Shown: one piece after another, positions 7,278-14,671 of the stretch
How positions within the stretch are numbered: position 1 is the stretch's first letter
How the letters are laid out: each line of letters begins with the position of its first letter
IMG/VR virus record: IMGVR_UViG_3300009506_000114
Location: 1-44,816 of that record
Reading direction: 5' to 3' (one strand)
DNA from: a virus
DNA length: 44,816 nucleotides
Made by a program: the position numbers and the translations under genes
Notes under the pieces: generated by a model
The model's database searches: none
Told to the model about the DNA's origin: nothing
Seen by the model: the letters and a program-made list of their open reading frames with translations, nothing else

Positions 7278-7708
7278 GGCACGACCTCCATCCACGCGCT
7301 CCAGGCCGTGTCCCCGAGAGCGCAACCGGTCATCCCGTTGGACAGCTCACCGCTGACCCGGACGGTCAACTGGCGCCCGCCCATGACGAAGATCACCAGA
7401 TTGGTGTCTGGGACCTGGAACCGGGCCTGGACGTTGTAGTGGACGATGGGGCCCGCGAGGGTGTCCCCCTGGCAGGCCATCGGGGGATCCCAGTGGATCC
7501 GCTTGACCGCGGGGGCCCGGGCCAGGGTGACGACGCAGGGCAGCAGGGGGTCGACCTGGTCCGCCGGCACGTCGGCCAGCAGGGCCTTGGCCAGCTTCAT
7601 TTCCAAGGGATCGGGCGCCGGTTGTTCCCGGCACCCCATGATCTGTAGGCCGAGGCCTGCGACGATGATCCCGGCCGCGAGGCCGATCCAGAACACGAAC
7701 CACTTCAT
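7274..7708 (-). CDS. Putative lipoprotein
   Basis: This encodes 144 residues from ATG 7708, selected because GAGGGAG is seven nt upstream; an ATG two codons earlier is less well placed. Residues 3-24 are hydrophobic and end in IMGC at Cys26, a near-standard lipobox with Met at -2. Cleavage and lipidation at Cys26 are therefore likely. The mature part is beta-rich with paired Cys residues (PLLPC, PPMAC, TGC), probably disulfide-bonded in an oxidising compartment. It follows a two-span membrane protein and could be an outer spanin, but it is too long and not Pro-rich, so I leave the role open. Confidence 0.75.
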   Translation of the reverse strand: MKWFVFWIGLAAGIIVAGLGLQIMGCREQPAPDPLEMKLAKALLADVPADQVDPLLPCVVTLARAPAVKRIHWDPPMACQGDTLAGPIVHYNVQARFQVPDTNLVIFVMGGRQLTVRVSGELSNGMTGCALGDTAWSAWMEVVP

Positions 7709-7710
7709 GA

Positions 7711-7878
7711 TCATTCTCCCTCTGCTATCTCGGTTCCCAGGACGACAAGAGAAATGAATACGGCAAGCCCGCCCACGAGAGCGAAAGGAACCCACCAGTG
7801 GGTAGATATTCCACAGACCACCATCACCGCGAGAAATGGAGACGCAGCTATGGAATACCCAACGATCTTGCGAACCAC
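7711..7878 (-). CDS. 55-residue two-span membrane protein
   Basis: GTG at 7878 follows the stop of the upstream gene directly (TAG GTG) and reads 55 codons to TGA at 7711, two nt before the lipoprotein ATG. The product starts MVRKIVGYSI and has two hydrophobic segments (about 9-25 and 31-48) separated by a short polar turn with STHWW. The size and topology are those of small holins, antiholins or envelope modifiers. GGAG precedes the GTG at short spacing. The gene is clear from its composition and tight fit even though it is short. Confidence 0.72.
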   Translation of the reverse strand: MVRKIVGYSIAASPFLAVMVVCGISTHWWVPFALVGGLAVFISLVVLGTEIAEGE

Positions 7879-8211
7879 CTACTCCACCCCCAGTTTTTTG
7901 AACGCGATCTTCCTCATGTCCTGTAGATGGTTCTGGAGAGCCCCCAGGTGCCCCTCGCCTCCGAAGGCCGCAGGGCGCACACCGTCTCTCCAGAGCTGGT
8001 CCATCAAATCCTGGACCTGCTGGGGGGACAACTGGAGGGAGGGGTTGACCATGACACCTTCGCCCACCACGGTTTCGGCCACGACTTCATGGGCATAGGT
8101 CGTGATCTCTTGCCCGTCTGGCGTTAATCCTCTTTTGAAGAAGTATACGTCGAACCGAGGCCAGAGATCAGCCGGCCCGCGGTAGATCCGGACTTGCAGC
8201 TCCTCCACCAT
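7879..8211 (-). CDS. Unknown protein downstream of recT
   Basis: This encodes 110 residues from ATG 8211, which shares bases with the RecT stop (TAATG). The product begins MVEELQVRIYRGP and ends in an amphipathic helix (HLQDMRKIAFKKLGVE). No family is recognised. It is transcribed with the recombination genes. Confidence 0.78.
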   Translation of the reverse strand: MVEELQVRIYRGPADLWPRFDVYFFKRGLTPDGQEITTYAHEVVAETVVGEGVMVNPSLQLSPQQVQDLMDQLWRDGVRPAAFGGEGHLGALQNHLQDMRKIAFKKLGVE

Positions 8212-9359
8212 TATTCTCCCTTCGCGCACCGGACGCACTCGCCGGCCTGGAAATCGTAGTGCTGGACGCAGACCCAGTCACCGCAGGAGAGGCATTTGGT
8301 GTTTCCCGGCAGGGAGCAGAGGCGGACGCCGCAGGGAGTGAAGTTCCCATCTTCGGGATCGACCTCGCCATCGGTGATCTGCTCCTCCTCGTCCGGGTAG
8401 ACCTCCTCGCCCGCCATCGCGTCGATCAATTCATTGGCTCGCTTGTTGTTGAAGTCGTGCTCGGCCCGTACCTCGTCGATGTCGAGGCTGGACTGGCCGT
8501 ATTGTCCCGCCATGACGGCCTCGACCTCGGCCGCGTGGTTGTCGGGGTCCATGAACGGCTTGTCGACCTCGGCGGCCATCTGGTCGGCCATCGGGTGACG
8601 GTCTGGCGGGGGGGCGGTGGCCGAAGCCACAGGCGCCCCCTCAAGGGCCCCCGCAAAAGTCCCCCCCGCCATTGCCTCGGTCTTCCCGTCCGTCATGGTC
8701 GAAAGGTCGCGGACCCGGGTTATCCGGTGGATGGGCTGATCCTCGTCGATGACCGTCCCAGCCCCGAAGCCGTAGACCTCGCGGATCGCCAGTCGGTAGG
8801 TGATGACGTGGAGCTTGTGCTTGGTCTTGTCTTGCCACGGGGGGACCCAGTTTCCCCGCGCGGTTCCCGGGACGTACCACTCCTCGAGGAACACGGGAAC
8901 CTGGGGAATGTCACCCTTGATGGAATCGTGGACCGTCGCCTGAATCCACTCCCAGCACTGGCGACCATTTTCGTCAGGGCTGGCCACCAAATTGCCGTAT
9001 TTGTAGGTTACACTCCTGAACCCAGGTTGCCGGTTGGCATAATCCACCCATCCATCATAGGCGATCATGACGTTCATCTTGCCCCGGTTGTCACGCCATC
9101 CGTGGACCTGACCCTGGAGGGGATTAAGGTCGTACTGGCGGCAGGTAGACAGGAATATCGCCAGTTCTGCGTCGGATACCGGCGGCTCGCCTTTGCGGTC
9201 CGGAACGGTGATCAGGGTCGTCTTGACTAGGCGGGCGAGTTGTTCGGACGGCATCCCGAAGCGTTCGCCCAAGTCCATAGCCATCTGGGTCTGCCCGACC
9301 TCGGTGGCCACCACCATTCTCGGTTTCGCCTGCTCGGCAGGCAGGTTTTGGTCGGTCAT
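8211..9359 (-). CDS. recT: RecT/Bet-type single-strand annealing protein with C-terminal zinc finger
   Basis: This encodes 382 residues. Residues about 60-125 (ELAIFLSTCRQYDLNPLQGQ, then VHGW, then MIAYDGWVDYANRQPGF) match the RecT/Red-beta core, and residues up to about 215 (HVITYRLAIREVYG) complete it. It anneals complementary single strands, partnered by the exonuclease encoded just upstream. After an acidic linker (about 245-335) there is an unusual C-terminal Cys/His cluster: CGVRLC, CLSCGDWVC, QHYD, and CVRC. This has the spacing of a zinc-binding fold and may aid DNA or partner binding. Four nt separate it from the exonuclease gene. Confidence 0.9.
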   Translation of the reverse strand: MTDQNLPAEQAKPRMVVATEVGQTQMAMDLGERFGMPSEQLARLVKTTLITVPDRKGEPPVSDAELAIFLSTCRQYDLNPLQGQVHGWRDNRGKMNVMIAYDGWVDYANRQPGFRSVTYKYGNLVASPDENGRQCWEWIQATVHDSIKGDIPQVPVFLEEWYVPGTARGNWVPPWQDKTKHKLHVITYRLAIREVYGFGAGTVIDEDQPIHRITRVRDLSTMTDGKTEAMAGGTFAGALEGAPVASATAPPPDRHPMADQMAAEVDKPFMDPDNHAAEVEAVMAGQYGQSSLDIDEVRAEHDFNNKRANELIDAMAGEEVYPDEEEQITDGEVDPEDGNFTPCGVRLCSLPGNTKCLSCGDWVCVQHYDFQAGECVRCAKGE

Positions 9360-9362
9360 GTT

Positions 9363-10349
9363 TTACTCCTTGATCACGGTCGGCCGGAAGGACCGGCTGC
9401 CAGACTTGACGGTGCGGAAGTGGCCCCGCGCCCAGGCGAACAGGGCCTCCCCGTCGTAGGAGACGGTGTCGTTCCCCTGCCGGTAGGTGAACTTCATCAG
9501 GCCCCCGACCTCGGCACAGGACAGGCCCACGGCCTCCTTCTTCATCGCCGCGCGGAGTTCCTTGTCCCGGGCGGCCAGCGGCCCCAGCTCGTCCTGGAGC
9601 GCCACCCACTGTTCTGCCAACTCAACTAGGCGCCCCTCCGTGACGATCTCCAGCTCTCCCTTCACTTGGACGTCGCTCATGTCCACCAGATCGGCCGGCT
9701 TGCCGTCAGGCGGCGGGACGTCCTTCACGACGTACTCGGACCAGAAGAAGTCGACCATCTGGAGGGTGTCCTGGATGAACCGCTCGTTGCGGCTGATGTC
9801 GAAGGCCACGAGGTCCCAGTTGTCGTAGTCCCAGAACCCCGCGGTGCCCCACAGGATTTGCTGGTCGAGGGCCCTGGAGGCGACGTGCATCCCCGTCTGC
9901 ATCTGGACGATGTAGGTGTTGGACAGACCCTCGCGGGCCATGTGGGCGGCCATTTCGGCGCCCGGGGCCTTCCACTCGCAGATGCCCGGGCCGTCCTGCT
10001 GGCGGCTGTCAGGGTCCAGGGGCGTCCACTCCGGGAACATCCCGTCCGTGTGGTACAGGAGCCACGGCCGCTCGGGGTCACGGTACTGGACCTGCTCGGC
10101 CACCAGTTTGCGGCCGAACTCCCGCACCCGCTCGGTCATGAAGGGCTCCATCGCGTGGCCACGCAGGAAGATCCGCTTCTGCTTGGGCAGGGTCATCCCC
10201 TTGATCTGCTTCCAGACCTGGAGAGGGGTTTCGTATCCCCTGCCCGTCACGTCGGCCACGCGGGACGCGGTCAGGCAGGCGTTCCATTCCTTTGATCCGG
10301 GCTCGAGGTATCCTTCTTGGCCTGGACGGCAAACTAGGATCGGTTCCAT
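9363..10349 (-). CDS. YqaJ-type viral recombination exonuclease
   Basis: This encodes 328 residues from ATG 10349, with GAGGT four nt upstream; the longer frame to 10394 runs into the previous gene. The core has WNACLTASRVADVTGRGYET at the start, LRGHAMEPFMTERVRE (the G-x-x-x-E helix) and ICEWKAPGAEM (catalytic E-x-K). QMQTGMHV follows, as in YqaJ/lambda-exonuclease-type nucleases. It degrades one strand to make a 3' tail for RecT. Residues about 225-300 form a helical region seen in some YqaJ proteins, and the end is basic. Confidence 0.9.
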   Translation of the reverse strand: MEPILVCRPGQEGYLEPGSKEWNACLTASRVADVTGRGYETPLQVWKQIKGMTLPKQKRIFLRGHAMEPFMTERVREFGRKLVAEQVQYRDPERPWLLYHTDGMFPEWTPLDPDSRQQDGPGICEWKAPGAEMAAHMAREGLSNTYIVQMQTGMHVASRALDQQILWGTAGFWDYDNWDLVAFDISRNERFIQDTLQMVDFFWSEYVVKDVPPPDGKPADLVDMSDVQVKGELEIVTEGRLVELAEQWVALQDELGPLAARDKELRAAMKKEAVGLSCAEVGGLMKFTYRQGNDTVSYDGEALFAWARGHFRTVKSGSRSFRPTVIKE

Positions 10350-10356
10350 TTCTACC

Positions 10357-10659
10357 TCACTTGATGATGACGGCGGGCGACCTCGCCCACCCAACGCAGG
10401 GAATCGACGGGTCCGTGATCGCCCACGGGATGGTGGGCACGGCCGGCACCGTCACGAATAGCCTGGGCTCCGACACCGGGAGCAGGCTCAAGGGATGATA
10501 CCGCAGGGTGTCCGGTAGATCGTAGCGGCCCCAGGTGGACAGGCCGCCTTCGACGACCAGGTGAATCTGCGGGCCTTGCGATAGCCCCTGTGGACAACCC
10601 GCAGGTTCTAGGCTCACCCACACTGGGGCCACCAACTGCATGAAAATCAGAAACCACAT
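10357..10659 (-). CDS. Small secreted or membrane-anchored protein
   Basis: This encodes 100 residues from ATG 10659, with GGGAGGAAGT upstream. The first 16-18 residues (MWFLIFMQLVAPVWVSL) are hydrophobic, and a Cys follows at about residue 22. The rest is Pro- and beta-rich with few charges. Export is likely although the N-terminus lacks a basic residue before the core. The start overlaps the stop of a broken upstream reading frame (TGATG). Confidence 0.65.
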   Translation of the reverse strand: MWFLIFMQLVAPVWVSLEPAGCPQGLSQGPQIHLVVEGGLSTWGRYDLPDTLRYHPLSLLPVSEPRLFVTVPAVPTIPWAITDPSIPCVGWARSPAVIIK

Positions 10660-10792
10660 CAGACTTCCTCCCACCTTGCGTCCACGCAGCCAATCTCCGC
10701 TGCGAGGTCCGTGATCCGCTGGTCGTTCTACCGGTTGCACAGGTAGACGGTGGCCACTTCTTCCAGTTCCGGACCTTGATGTAGTCGCTCAT
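10659..10792 (-). pseudogene. Broken small gene sharing its 3' part with the glycosidase-like gene
   Basis: ATG 10792 has GGAGGGG upstream and opens MSDYIKVRNWKK, then the frame is lost. A shifted frame continues with ATVYLCNR, a TAG in place of a Gln codon, then NDQRITDLAAE and GCVDARW. It ends at TGA 10659, overlapping the next ATG. The bases 10670-10753 match 11741-11824 with about 7 differences over 84. That second copy is the intact 3' end of the gene ending at 11733. One frameshift and one stop would restore a ~43-residue protein, so this reads as a decayed duplicate. Confidence 0.65.
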
Positions 10793-10819
10793 TCAGCCGC
10801 CCCTCCGTGGGCTAGTCGG

Positions 10820-11614
10820 TCATTCGAGGATGAGGGTTCTCAGCGGCACGCCAGGAGCCCCGGGTGGGTCCAAGTAGTCCGTGACCTCCTCGGACCACAG
10901 GCTCCACGGGCCCTGGATCTCCTCGTTCTGGGCGTTGATCCCGACCCCCGCGACGTGGACACGCTGGGTCCAGCCGTAGCTGTAGGTGACGGTGATGAAC
11001 GTGTCCGGGGCGACCTCGGAGAACCGGAGCGTATCCCCGCCGGCGGCGGGCCAACTCTCGACCTCGACCAGGTAGTGGTCCGCCGGCATGAGGGGCTGGC
11101 CCGCTGCGTCGTGGGTGGGGCTGGGCGTCCAGCAGTACCGCCAGTTCGCCACGGTCGCCTGACCGAACTCGAAGATGCCGAGGCGGGCCAAGGCCTGGAG
11201 GTGTGGGAGGATTTGCTCAGACGGCCCAGGTGGCTCTGTGGGCTCCGGACAGGTCGGGCAGTAGTAGAACGTGGCCTCGGGCGTGAAGTCGTGCCCCTCG
11301 TCGTTTCCGGCGTTGTCGATGACGCTGGTGGCTAGGTGGTAGGTCATATCGGCGGCCGGGGGCAGCCAGGATCGGTCCAAGGAGTAGGGCGATCCGGTAA
11401 TGTACTGCCACCCGGCCACCGGGTCGGCGGCCCAGTAGAGGCCGACGCCACCGCCCTGATCCCACCCCTCGGTTGATTGGACGGTGATGGTGATGGCGAC
11501 AGAATCGGCGCGCACGGTGTCCTGGAGGACACAAGCCGTCGAAATTGGCGGGATCTGGGCCTGGGCCCTGACGGCCAGAACGGCCACCAGGATCAGCGTG
11601 AGGGCGTGTTTCAT
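10820..11614 (-). CDS. Secreted protein with Fn3-like C-terminal domain
   Basis: This encodes 264 residues from ATG 11614 (ATGA overlap, AAGGAACC upstream). The N-terminus MKHALTLILVAVLAVRAQAQ is a standard Sec signal with an A-Q-A cleavage site near residue 19. Residues about 125-135 carry a CPTCPEP hinge. The C-terminal half (NWRYCWTPSP, then ADHYLVEVES, DTFITVTYSYGW and PWSLWSEEV) has the strand pattern of a fibronectin type III-like domain, common in extracellular adhesive modules. Cys pairs suggest disulfides. Function unknown. Its place inside an early operon rather than with structural genes is odd. Confidence 0.78.
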   Translation of the reverse strand: MKHALTLILVAVLAVRAQAQIPPISTACVLQDTVRADSVAITITVQSTEGWDQGGGVGLYWAADPVAGWQYITGSPYSLDRSWLPPAADMTYHLATSVIDNAGNDEGHDFTPEATFYYCPTCPEPTEPPGPSEQILPHLQALARLGIFEFGQATVANWRYCWTPSPTHDAAGQPLMPADHYLVEVESWPAAGGDTLRFSEVAPDTFITVTYSYGWTQRVHVAGVGINAQNEEIQGPWSLWSEEVTDYLDPPGAPGVPLRTLILE

Positions 11615-11736
11615 CGCGGTTCCTTCCGCTTGTGCGCCAGGATGGCGCTGACAGTCAGGTCGATCATGGCCATGAGGCGGTCGATCTTGAGGACGGCGAT
11701 GGCCTCGGCCGGGGTGGGGCGTGTGGCCTTGATCAC
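11611..11736 (-). CDS. 41-residue basic helical peptide
   Basis: GTG 11736 overlaps the upstream stop (GTGA) and its own TGA overlaps the next ATG (ATGA), so coupling is seen at both ends. GAGGTGGGGG precedes it. The peptide (about 41 residues: starts MIKATRPTPAEAIAVLK, then a helix with DRLMAMIDLTVSAIL, ending KRKEPR) could be a small DNA-associated or membrane-peripheral peptide. No family is known. Confidence 0.6.
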   Translation of the reverse strand: MIKATRPTPAEAIAVLKIDRLMAMIDLTVSAILAHKRKEPR

Positions 11737-12665
11737 GCCCCCCACCTCGCATCCACGCATCCCATCTCCGCTGCCAGGTCGGTGATCCGCTGGTCGTTCT
11801 GCCGGTTGCACAGGTAGACGGTGGTATCGCCGCCGTCCTGAAGGCGTGGGATGTCCTCTACCGCCTCGTCCCATGAGTCCCAGTGGTGGGCGGGGAAGTC
11901 TTCGAGGAAGACGGCATCGACGAGATCACGGAAGTCGTCGTACCGGATGGCATGGTTGCCGTTCAGGAGCAGGCTGGTGTTCTTCGGTAGGGCGTCCCGC
12001 AGTTCTTCCATGTAGTCGAACCACAGCCGCCAGAGTTCATACTGCTCCCCCGGATCGTCGCACTGACTGATCCCGTTACGCAGGTAATCGACGCGCATCC
12101 AGTTGCCGCCGTCGTAGCAGGCGATGGGGACGCTTGCGAAGTCGAGGAAGACGCTGGTTATCCCGCACTCGGCGCAGTAGTCCGCGAGGATGCGGCAGGC
12201 ACCAAGGCGGGCGGACTGGTTAAAGATGTCCCACATTGGCTGCCACTTATTGCCGTTCCAGATCCGCGCCTCGTTGCCATCGCAGTCCACGGCTGGGTAG
12301 CAAGATAGCAAGGCCCACAAGCTGCGCTGATATGATCCCGGCGGCGCGTTCTCCATCCACGTCTGGAGCGTGTGCAGATTGAAGTAGGTCCCGAACTCGA
12401 TGTCCACGTTGCGGGCGATCAGTTGCGCCTGCACTTCTGCCTTCCCCTCCCACGCCCCTTGCGACAGTTGTATCTCGTCATACTGTGCAGCCATGTCGAT
12501 CCACTCCTCGTCCATGACGGGCGGATTTCCCCACTTGAACAGGGTCCGCTTCGGATGCGGCCTTTCGACGGACCACTTGGCGAGTGCGCCGGCGACCGCG
12601 AGGGTGGAGCCGAACGCCCCTCTGTTGTCGAGGGCGCGGGTTATGACTTTCAGGCGAGGTATCAT
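11733..12665 (-). CDS. Putative glycoside-hydrolase-like TIM-barrel protein
   Basis: This encodes 310 residues from ATG 12665 (TAATG with the previous stop). The pattern of short strands ending in polar residues (IDMAAQYDEIQLSQGAW, then DIEFGTYFNLHTL, then GITSVFLDFASVPIA, NTSLLLNGNHA and VDAVFLEDFP) resembles a beta/alpha barrel of the hypothetical glycosyl hydrolase-like (GHL) group. Acidic residues (D in FLDF, E/D in FLEDF) lie at strand ends as catalytic acids would. No signal peptide is present, but the preceding 71-residue gene has one. The fold is an inference from pattern, not from a specific match. Confidence 0.6.
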   Translation of the reverse strand: MIPRLKVITRALDNRGAFGSTLAVAGALAKWSVERPHPKRTLFKWGNPPVMDEEWIDMAAQYDEIQLSQGAWEGKAEVQAQLIARNVDIEFGTYFNLHTLQTWMENAPPGSYQRSLWALLSCYPAVDCDGNEARIWNGNKWQPMWDIFNQSARLGACRILADYCAECGITSVFLDFASVPIACYDGGNWMRVDYLRNGISQCDDPGEQYELWRLWFDYMEELRDALPKNTSLLLNGNHAIRYDDFRDLVDAVFLEDFPAHHWDSWDEAVEDIPRLQDGGDTTVYLCNRQNDQRITDLAAEMGCVDARWGA

Positions 12666-12880
12666 TACCACTCCTCGATCTGTCGGCAGAAGGTGTCGAA
12701 CTCCAGGGAGTCCGCGAATGTGTAGGCGGTGGTTCCGTCGGGGCGGTAGACCCCGGTGGCGTCGAAGGTCCAAGGGGGCACGGGTTCCGATTGGCGGACA
12801 TTGATTTCTGCATTTGGCCGCGCAATTTCAGCCGCCATGAGCAGGAAGATGCCCGCAATGATGATCTGGTAGGTTTTCAC
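12665..12880 (-). CDS. Small protein with N-terminal signal or anchor
   Basis: This encodes 71 residues from a GTG at 12880 that overlaps the previous TGA (GTGA), with GAGGAGACGCC upstream. MKTYQIIIAGIFLLMAAEIA is a Sec-type signal or single anchor, and the remainder (about 45 residues) is polar with one Cys. The stop overlaps the start of the glycosidase-like gene (TAATG). One option is that signal and enzyme were once a single secreted protein and are now split. Confidence 0.68.
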   Translation of the reverse strand: MKTYQIIIAGIFLLMAAEIARPNAEINVRQSEPVPPWTFDATGVYRPDGTTAYTFADSLEFDTFCRQIEEW

Positions 12881-13086
12881 GGCGTCTCCTCTCCGTTGCG
12901 GCTGGTTGGTCCGCACTTGTGGTCCTTGAATTCCTGCGGGAACAGGCACTTGCCACAGCCCCCGCACCTTCTCTGCCTAAGCCCAGATCGATATTGGACC
13001 GATGCCCATTCGTGCCAGTCGAGATAGCCAGTGGGCGCGGGGTCGCCGGGCTTGAAGTCAGGGCGAACGTTCAGGTGGACGTTCAT
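12877..13086 (-). CDS. Small Cys-rich zinc-finger-like protein
   Basis: This encodes 69 residues. RRCGGCGKCLFPQEFKDHKC carries C-x2-C-x2-C...H-x-x-C, a short zinc-knuckle pattern (about residues 40-58). The N-terminus is Pro/Asp rich. ATG 13086 directly follows the TAG of the previous gene, with GGGGAG upstream. Its role is unknown; nucleic-acid or protein binding is possible. Confidence 0.75.
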   Translation of the reverse strand: MNVHLNVRPDFKPGDPAPTGYLDWHEWASVQYRSGLRQRRCGGCGKCLFPQEFKDHKCGPTSRNGEETP

Positions 13087-13650
13087 CTACTCCCCCTCCT
13101 TCGCTTTGGTGTTGCGGGTGACGGTGACGGTGACGGGTTGTTCTGTATCCCCCATGTCGCCTGCGTCCTCGGTGCCGTAGATGGCCAACTGACTGTCCTC
13201 GTCGTAAAAAACAGTGCGGCCTTTGTTCATCCACCCCTCCACCACGGCGATGACCTCAGAATCGGAGGCGAGGATGGCGTCAAGGTTGCGGGCATTTTCC
13301 CACAATCCCTCAACGGCCCACTTCTTGAGTTCTTCCATGATCGGCTTCCACCTTTCCCCCACCGCCGCCAGCTGCGCGTTGGCCTTGGCACACTCGGGGC
13401 AGGGCGGGAGGTCGCCGGAGAGGGTAGACTCGATTCGAAGAATTGCATTTTCCCAGATGGTCCCTCGAAGTCGGTTCCTATCGAATGAACCGATTATATT
13501 AGAAATCGCCCTCAACCTCGCCCCCGCTTCCTCACACGCACGCACGGATCTAGACCACGCTGTTTCGAGTTCTGCCACACGACATTCAGCAACGAAACGC
13601 TCGTTAATGATCTGCTGGACTTCCTCGATGGTCATATCACTTTTGTCCAT
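13087..13650 (-). CDS. Mosaic paralogue A with CPEC motif
   Basis: This encodes 187 residues from ATG 13650, two nt after the previous stop and with GGAGGGGGAG upstream. It shares three blocks with the next gene upstream (13652-14281): GDLPPCPECAKANAQLAA, SD-EVIAVV-GW and the tail VTVTRNTKAKEGE. The rest differs. C-P-E-C gives half of a metal site. The N-terminal half is helical (VAELETAWSRSVRACEEAGA). It resembles Ead/Ea22-like phage proteins of unknown function. The longer frame to 13998 is rejected as a shadow of the paralogue. Confidence 0.8.
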   Translation of the reverse strand: MDKSDMTIEEVQQIINERFVAECRVAELETAWSRSVRACEEAGARLRAISNIIGSFDRNRLRGTIWENAILRIESTLSGDLPPCPECAKANAQLAAVGERWKPIMEELKKWAVEGLWENARNLDAILASDSEVIAVVEGWMNKGRTVFYDEDSQLAIYGTEDAGDMGDTEQPVTVTVTRNTKAKEGE

Positions 13651-13651
13651 G

Positions 13652-14281
13652 TCACTCCCCCTCCTTCGCTTTGGTGTTGCGGGTGATGGTGATGGTGACG
13701 GGAAGCAGGGGTTCGGCGTCTGCGTGCATGAATCCATCTTCCCAAATGGTGAAATAGAATCCCTGTACCCACGGGTTTGGAATTTTTCTCGGCTCAACCC
13801 ACCCATCCACCACGGCGATGACCTCGGGATCGGAGGCGAGGAGTTCCAGGACGCGCTTGTCAAATGCGATGCTGTCGTAGTTCTCGGCTTCGTGCTTGAT
13901 CGCCGCCAGCTGCGCGTTGGCCTTGGCGCACTCGGGGCAGGGCGGGAGGTCGCCGTCGATGGCATCGAGAACGGCGTGGAAATCTTCCTCGGTGCCACGG
14001 TTGGCGTAGTACTCGAAAGCCACTGATGCCATCCTCAACCTCTCCTCCGCTTTCTCCCGTTTGCCCTTTTCGGACAACCACGCCCGGTTGGACGAACCTA
14101 TCTTTTCGGCCAGCCGTTTGTTCTCGGCTTCCGCTTCCTCCCGCGCACGCTCGGAGGCGGCGAGCAAATCAGCCCTGACGTATTCGGTATCGTCCTCGTT
14201 GATCTCGTCCATGCACCATGTTCGCCCCTCGTCTCCGGCGTTGTCGGGGTGCTGAAGCCAAATGCGTTCGTGGTCACTCAT
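13652..14281 (-). CDS. Mosaic paralogue B (Ead/Ea22-like)
   Basis: This encodes 209 residues. It starts MSDHERIWLQHPDNAGDEGR and then EYVRADL, the opening typical of phage Ead/Ea22-type proteins. A long charged helix follows (about 45-75, coiled-coil-like), then the block GDLPPCPECAKANAQLAA shared with paralogue A and the tail RNTKAKEGE. The start overlaps the preceding stop by 8 nt with GGGGGTGG upstream. Family function is unknown. The two copies appear to have diverged by exchange of segments. Confidence 0.85.
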   Translation of the reverse strand: MSDHERIWLQHPDNAGDEGRTWCMDEINEDDTEYVRADLLAASERAREEAEAENKRLAEKIGSSNRAWLSEKGKREKAEERLRMASVAFEYYANRGTEEDFHAVLDAIDGDLPPCPECAKANAQLAAIKHEAENYDSIAFDKRVLELLASDPEVIAVVDGWVEPRKIPNPWVQGFYFTIWEDGFMHADAEPLLPVTITITRNTKAKEGE

Positions 14282-14648
14282 GGCCCACCCCCACCTGATA
14301 GCCCAAGACCAGGAAGGCCCCGGCGGCCAAGCCCAGGAAAACCCCGGGCCACAGATGGGTGGATAAGTAGGACATCAGGGAGGCGCCAGCGCAGAAGTAG
14401 CCCACGCAGAGGGCCCCCTCGCGGCGCCGGCCTCGGCGGTAGGCCCTCTCGGCCCACATCAGGGCCTTTGCCCGGTTCCGCCAGCACTTTAGGCCCTCGA
14501 AGACGATCTCGCTGGAATTCTCGATGATCAAGGTTCCGCAGCCAAAATAGACCGCTGATTGGTTGGTTATACCACGACGCCGCATATTGCCCGGCGCACC
14601 GCATTTGGGGCATTTGAGTTCCAAGACGGAAATAAGGGTAGATTCCAC
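14274..14648 (-). CDS. Zinc-ribbon and membrane protein
   Basis: This encodes 124 residues from GTG 14648, chosen because AAGGGG lies six nt upstream and the gene then starts after the regulator's stop at 14672. Near the N-terminus CPKCGAPGNMRRRG is a zinc knuckle with a later Cys (YFGC). The C-terminal third has two hydrophobic stretches (ALCVGYFCAGASLMSYL and PGVFLGLAAGAFLVLGYQVG), so a membrane hairpin is likely. The longer 188-residue frame overlaps the regulator and is not supported. Function unknown. Confidence 0.68.
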   Translation of the reverse strand: MESTLISVLELKCPKCGAPGNMRRRGITNQSAVYFGCGTLIIENSSEIVFEGLKCWRNRAKALMWAERAYRRGRRREGALCVGYFCAGASLMSYLSTHLWPGVFLGLAAGAFLVLGYQVGVGHE

Positions 14649-14671
14649 GGCGAACCCCTTGTCGTATGAGA

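Noticed and set aside
13087-13998. 303-codon version of paralogue A
   Set aside because: The added N-terminal part lies in another frame of the preceding gene and is Ser/Pro/Arg-rich; the ATG at 13650 has a good SD.
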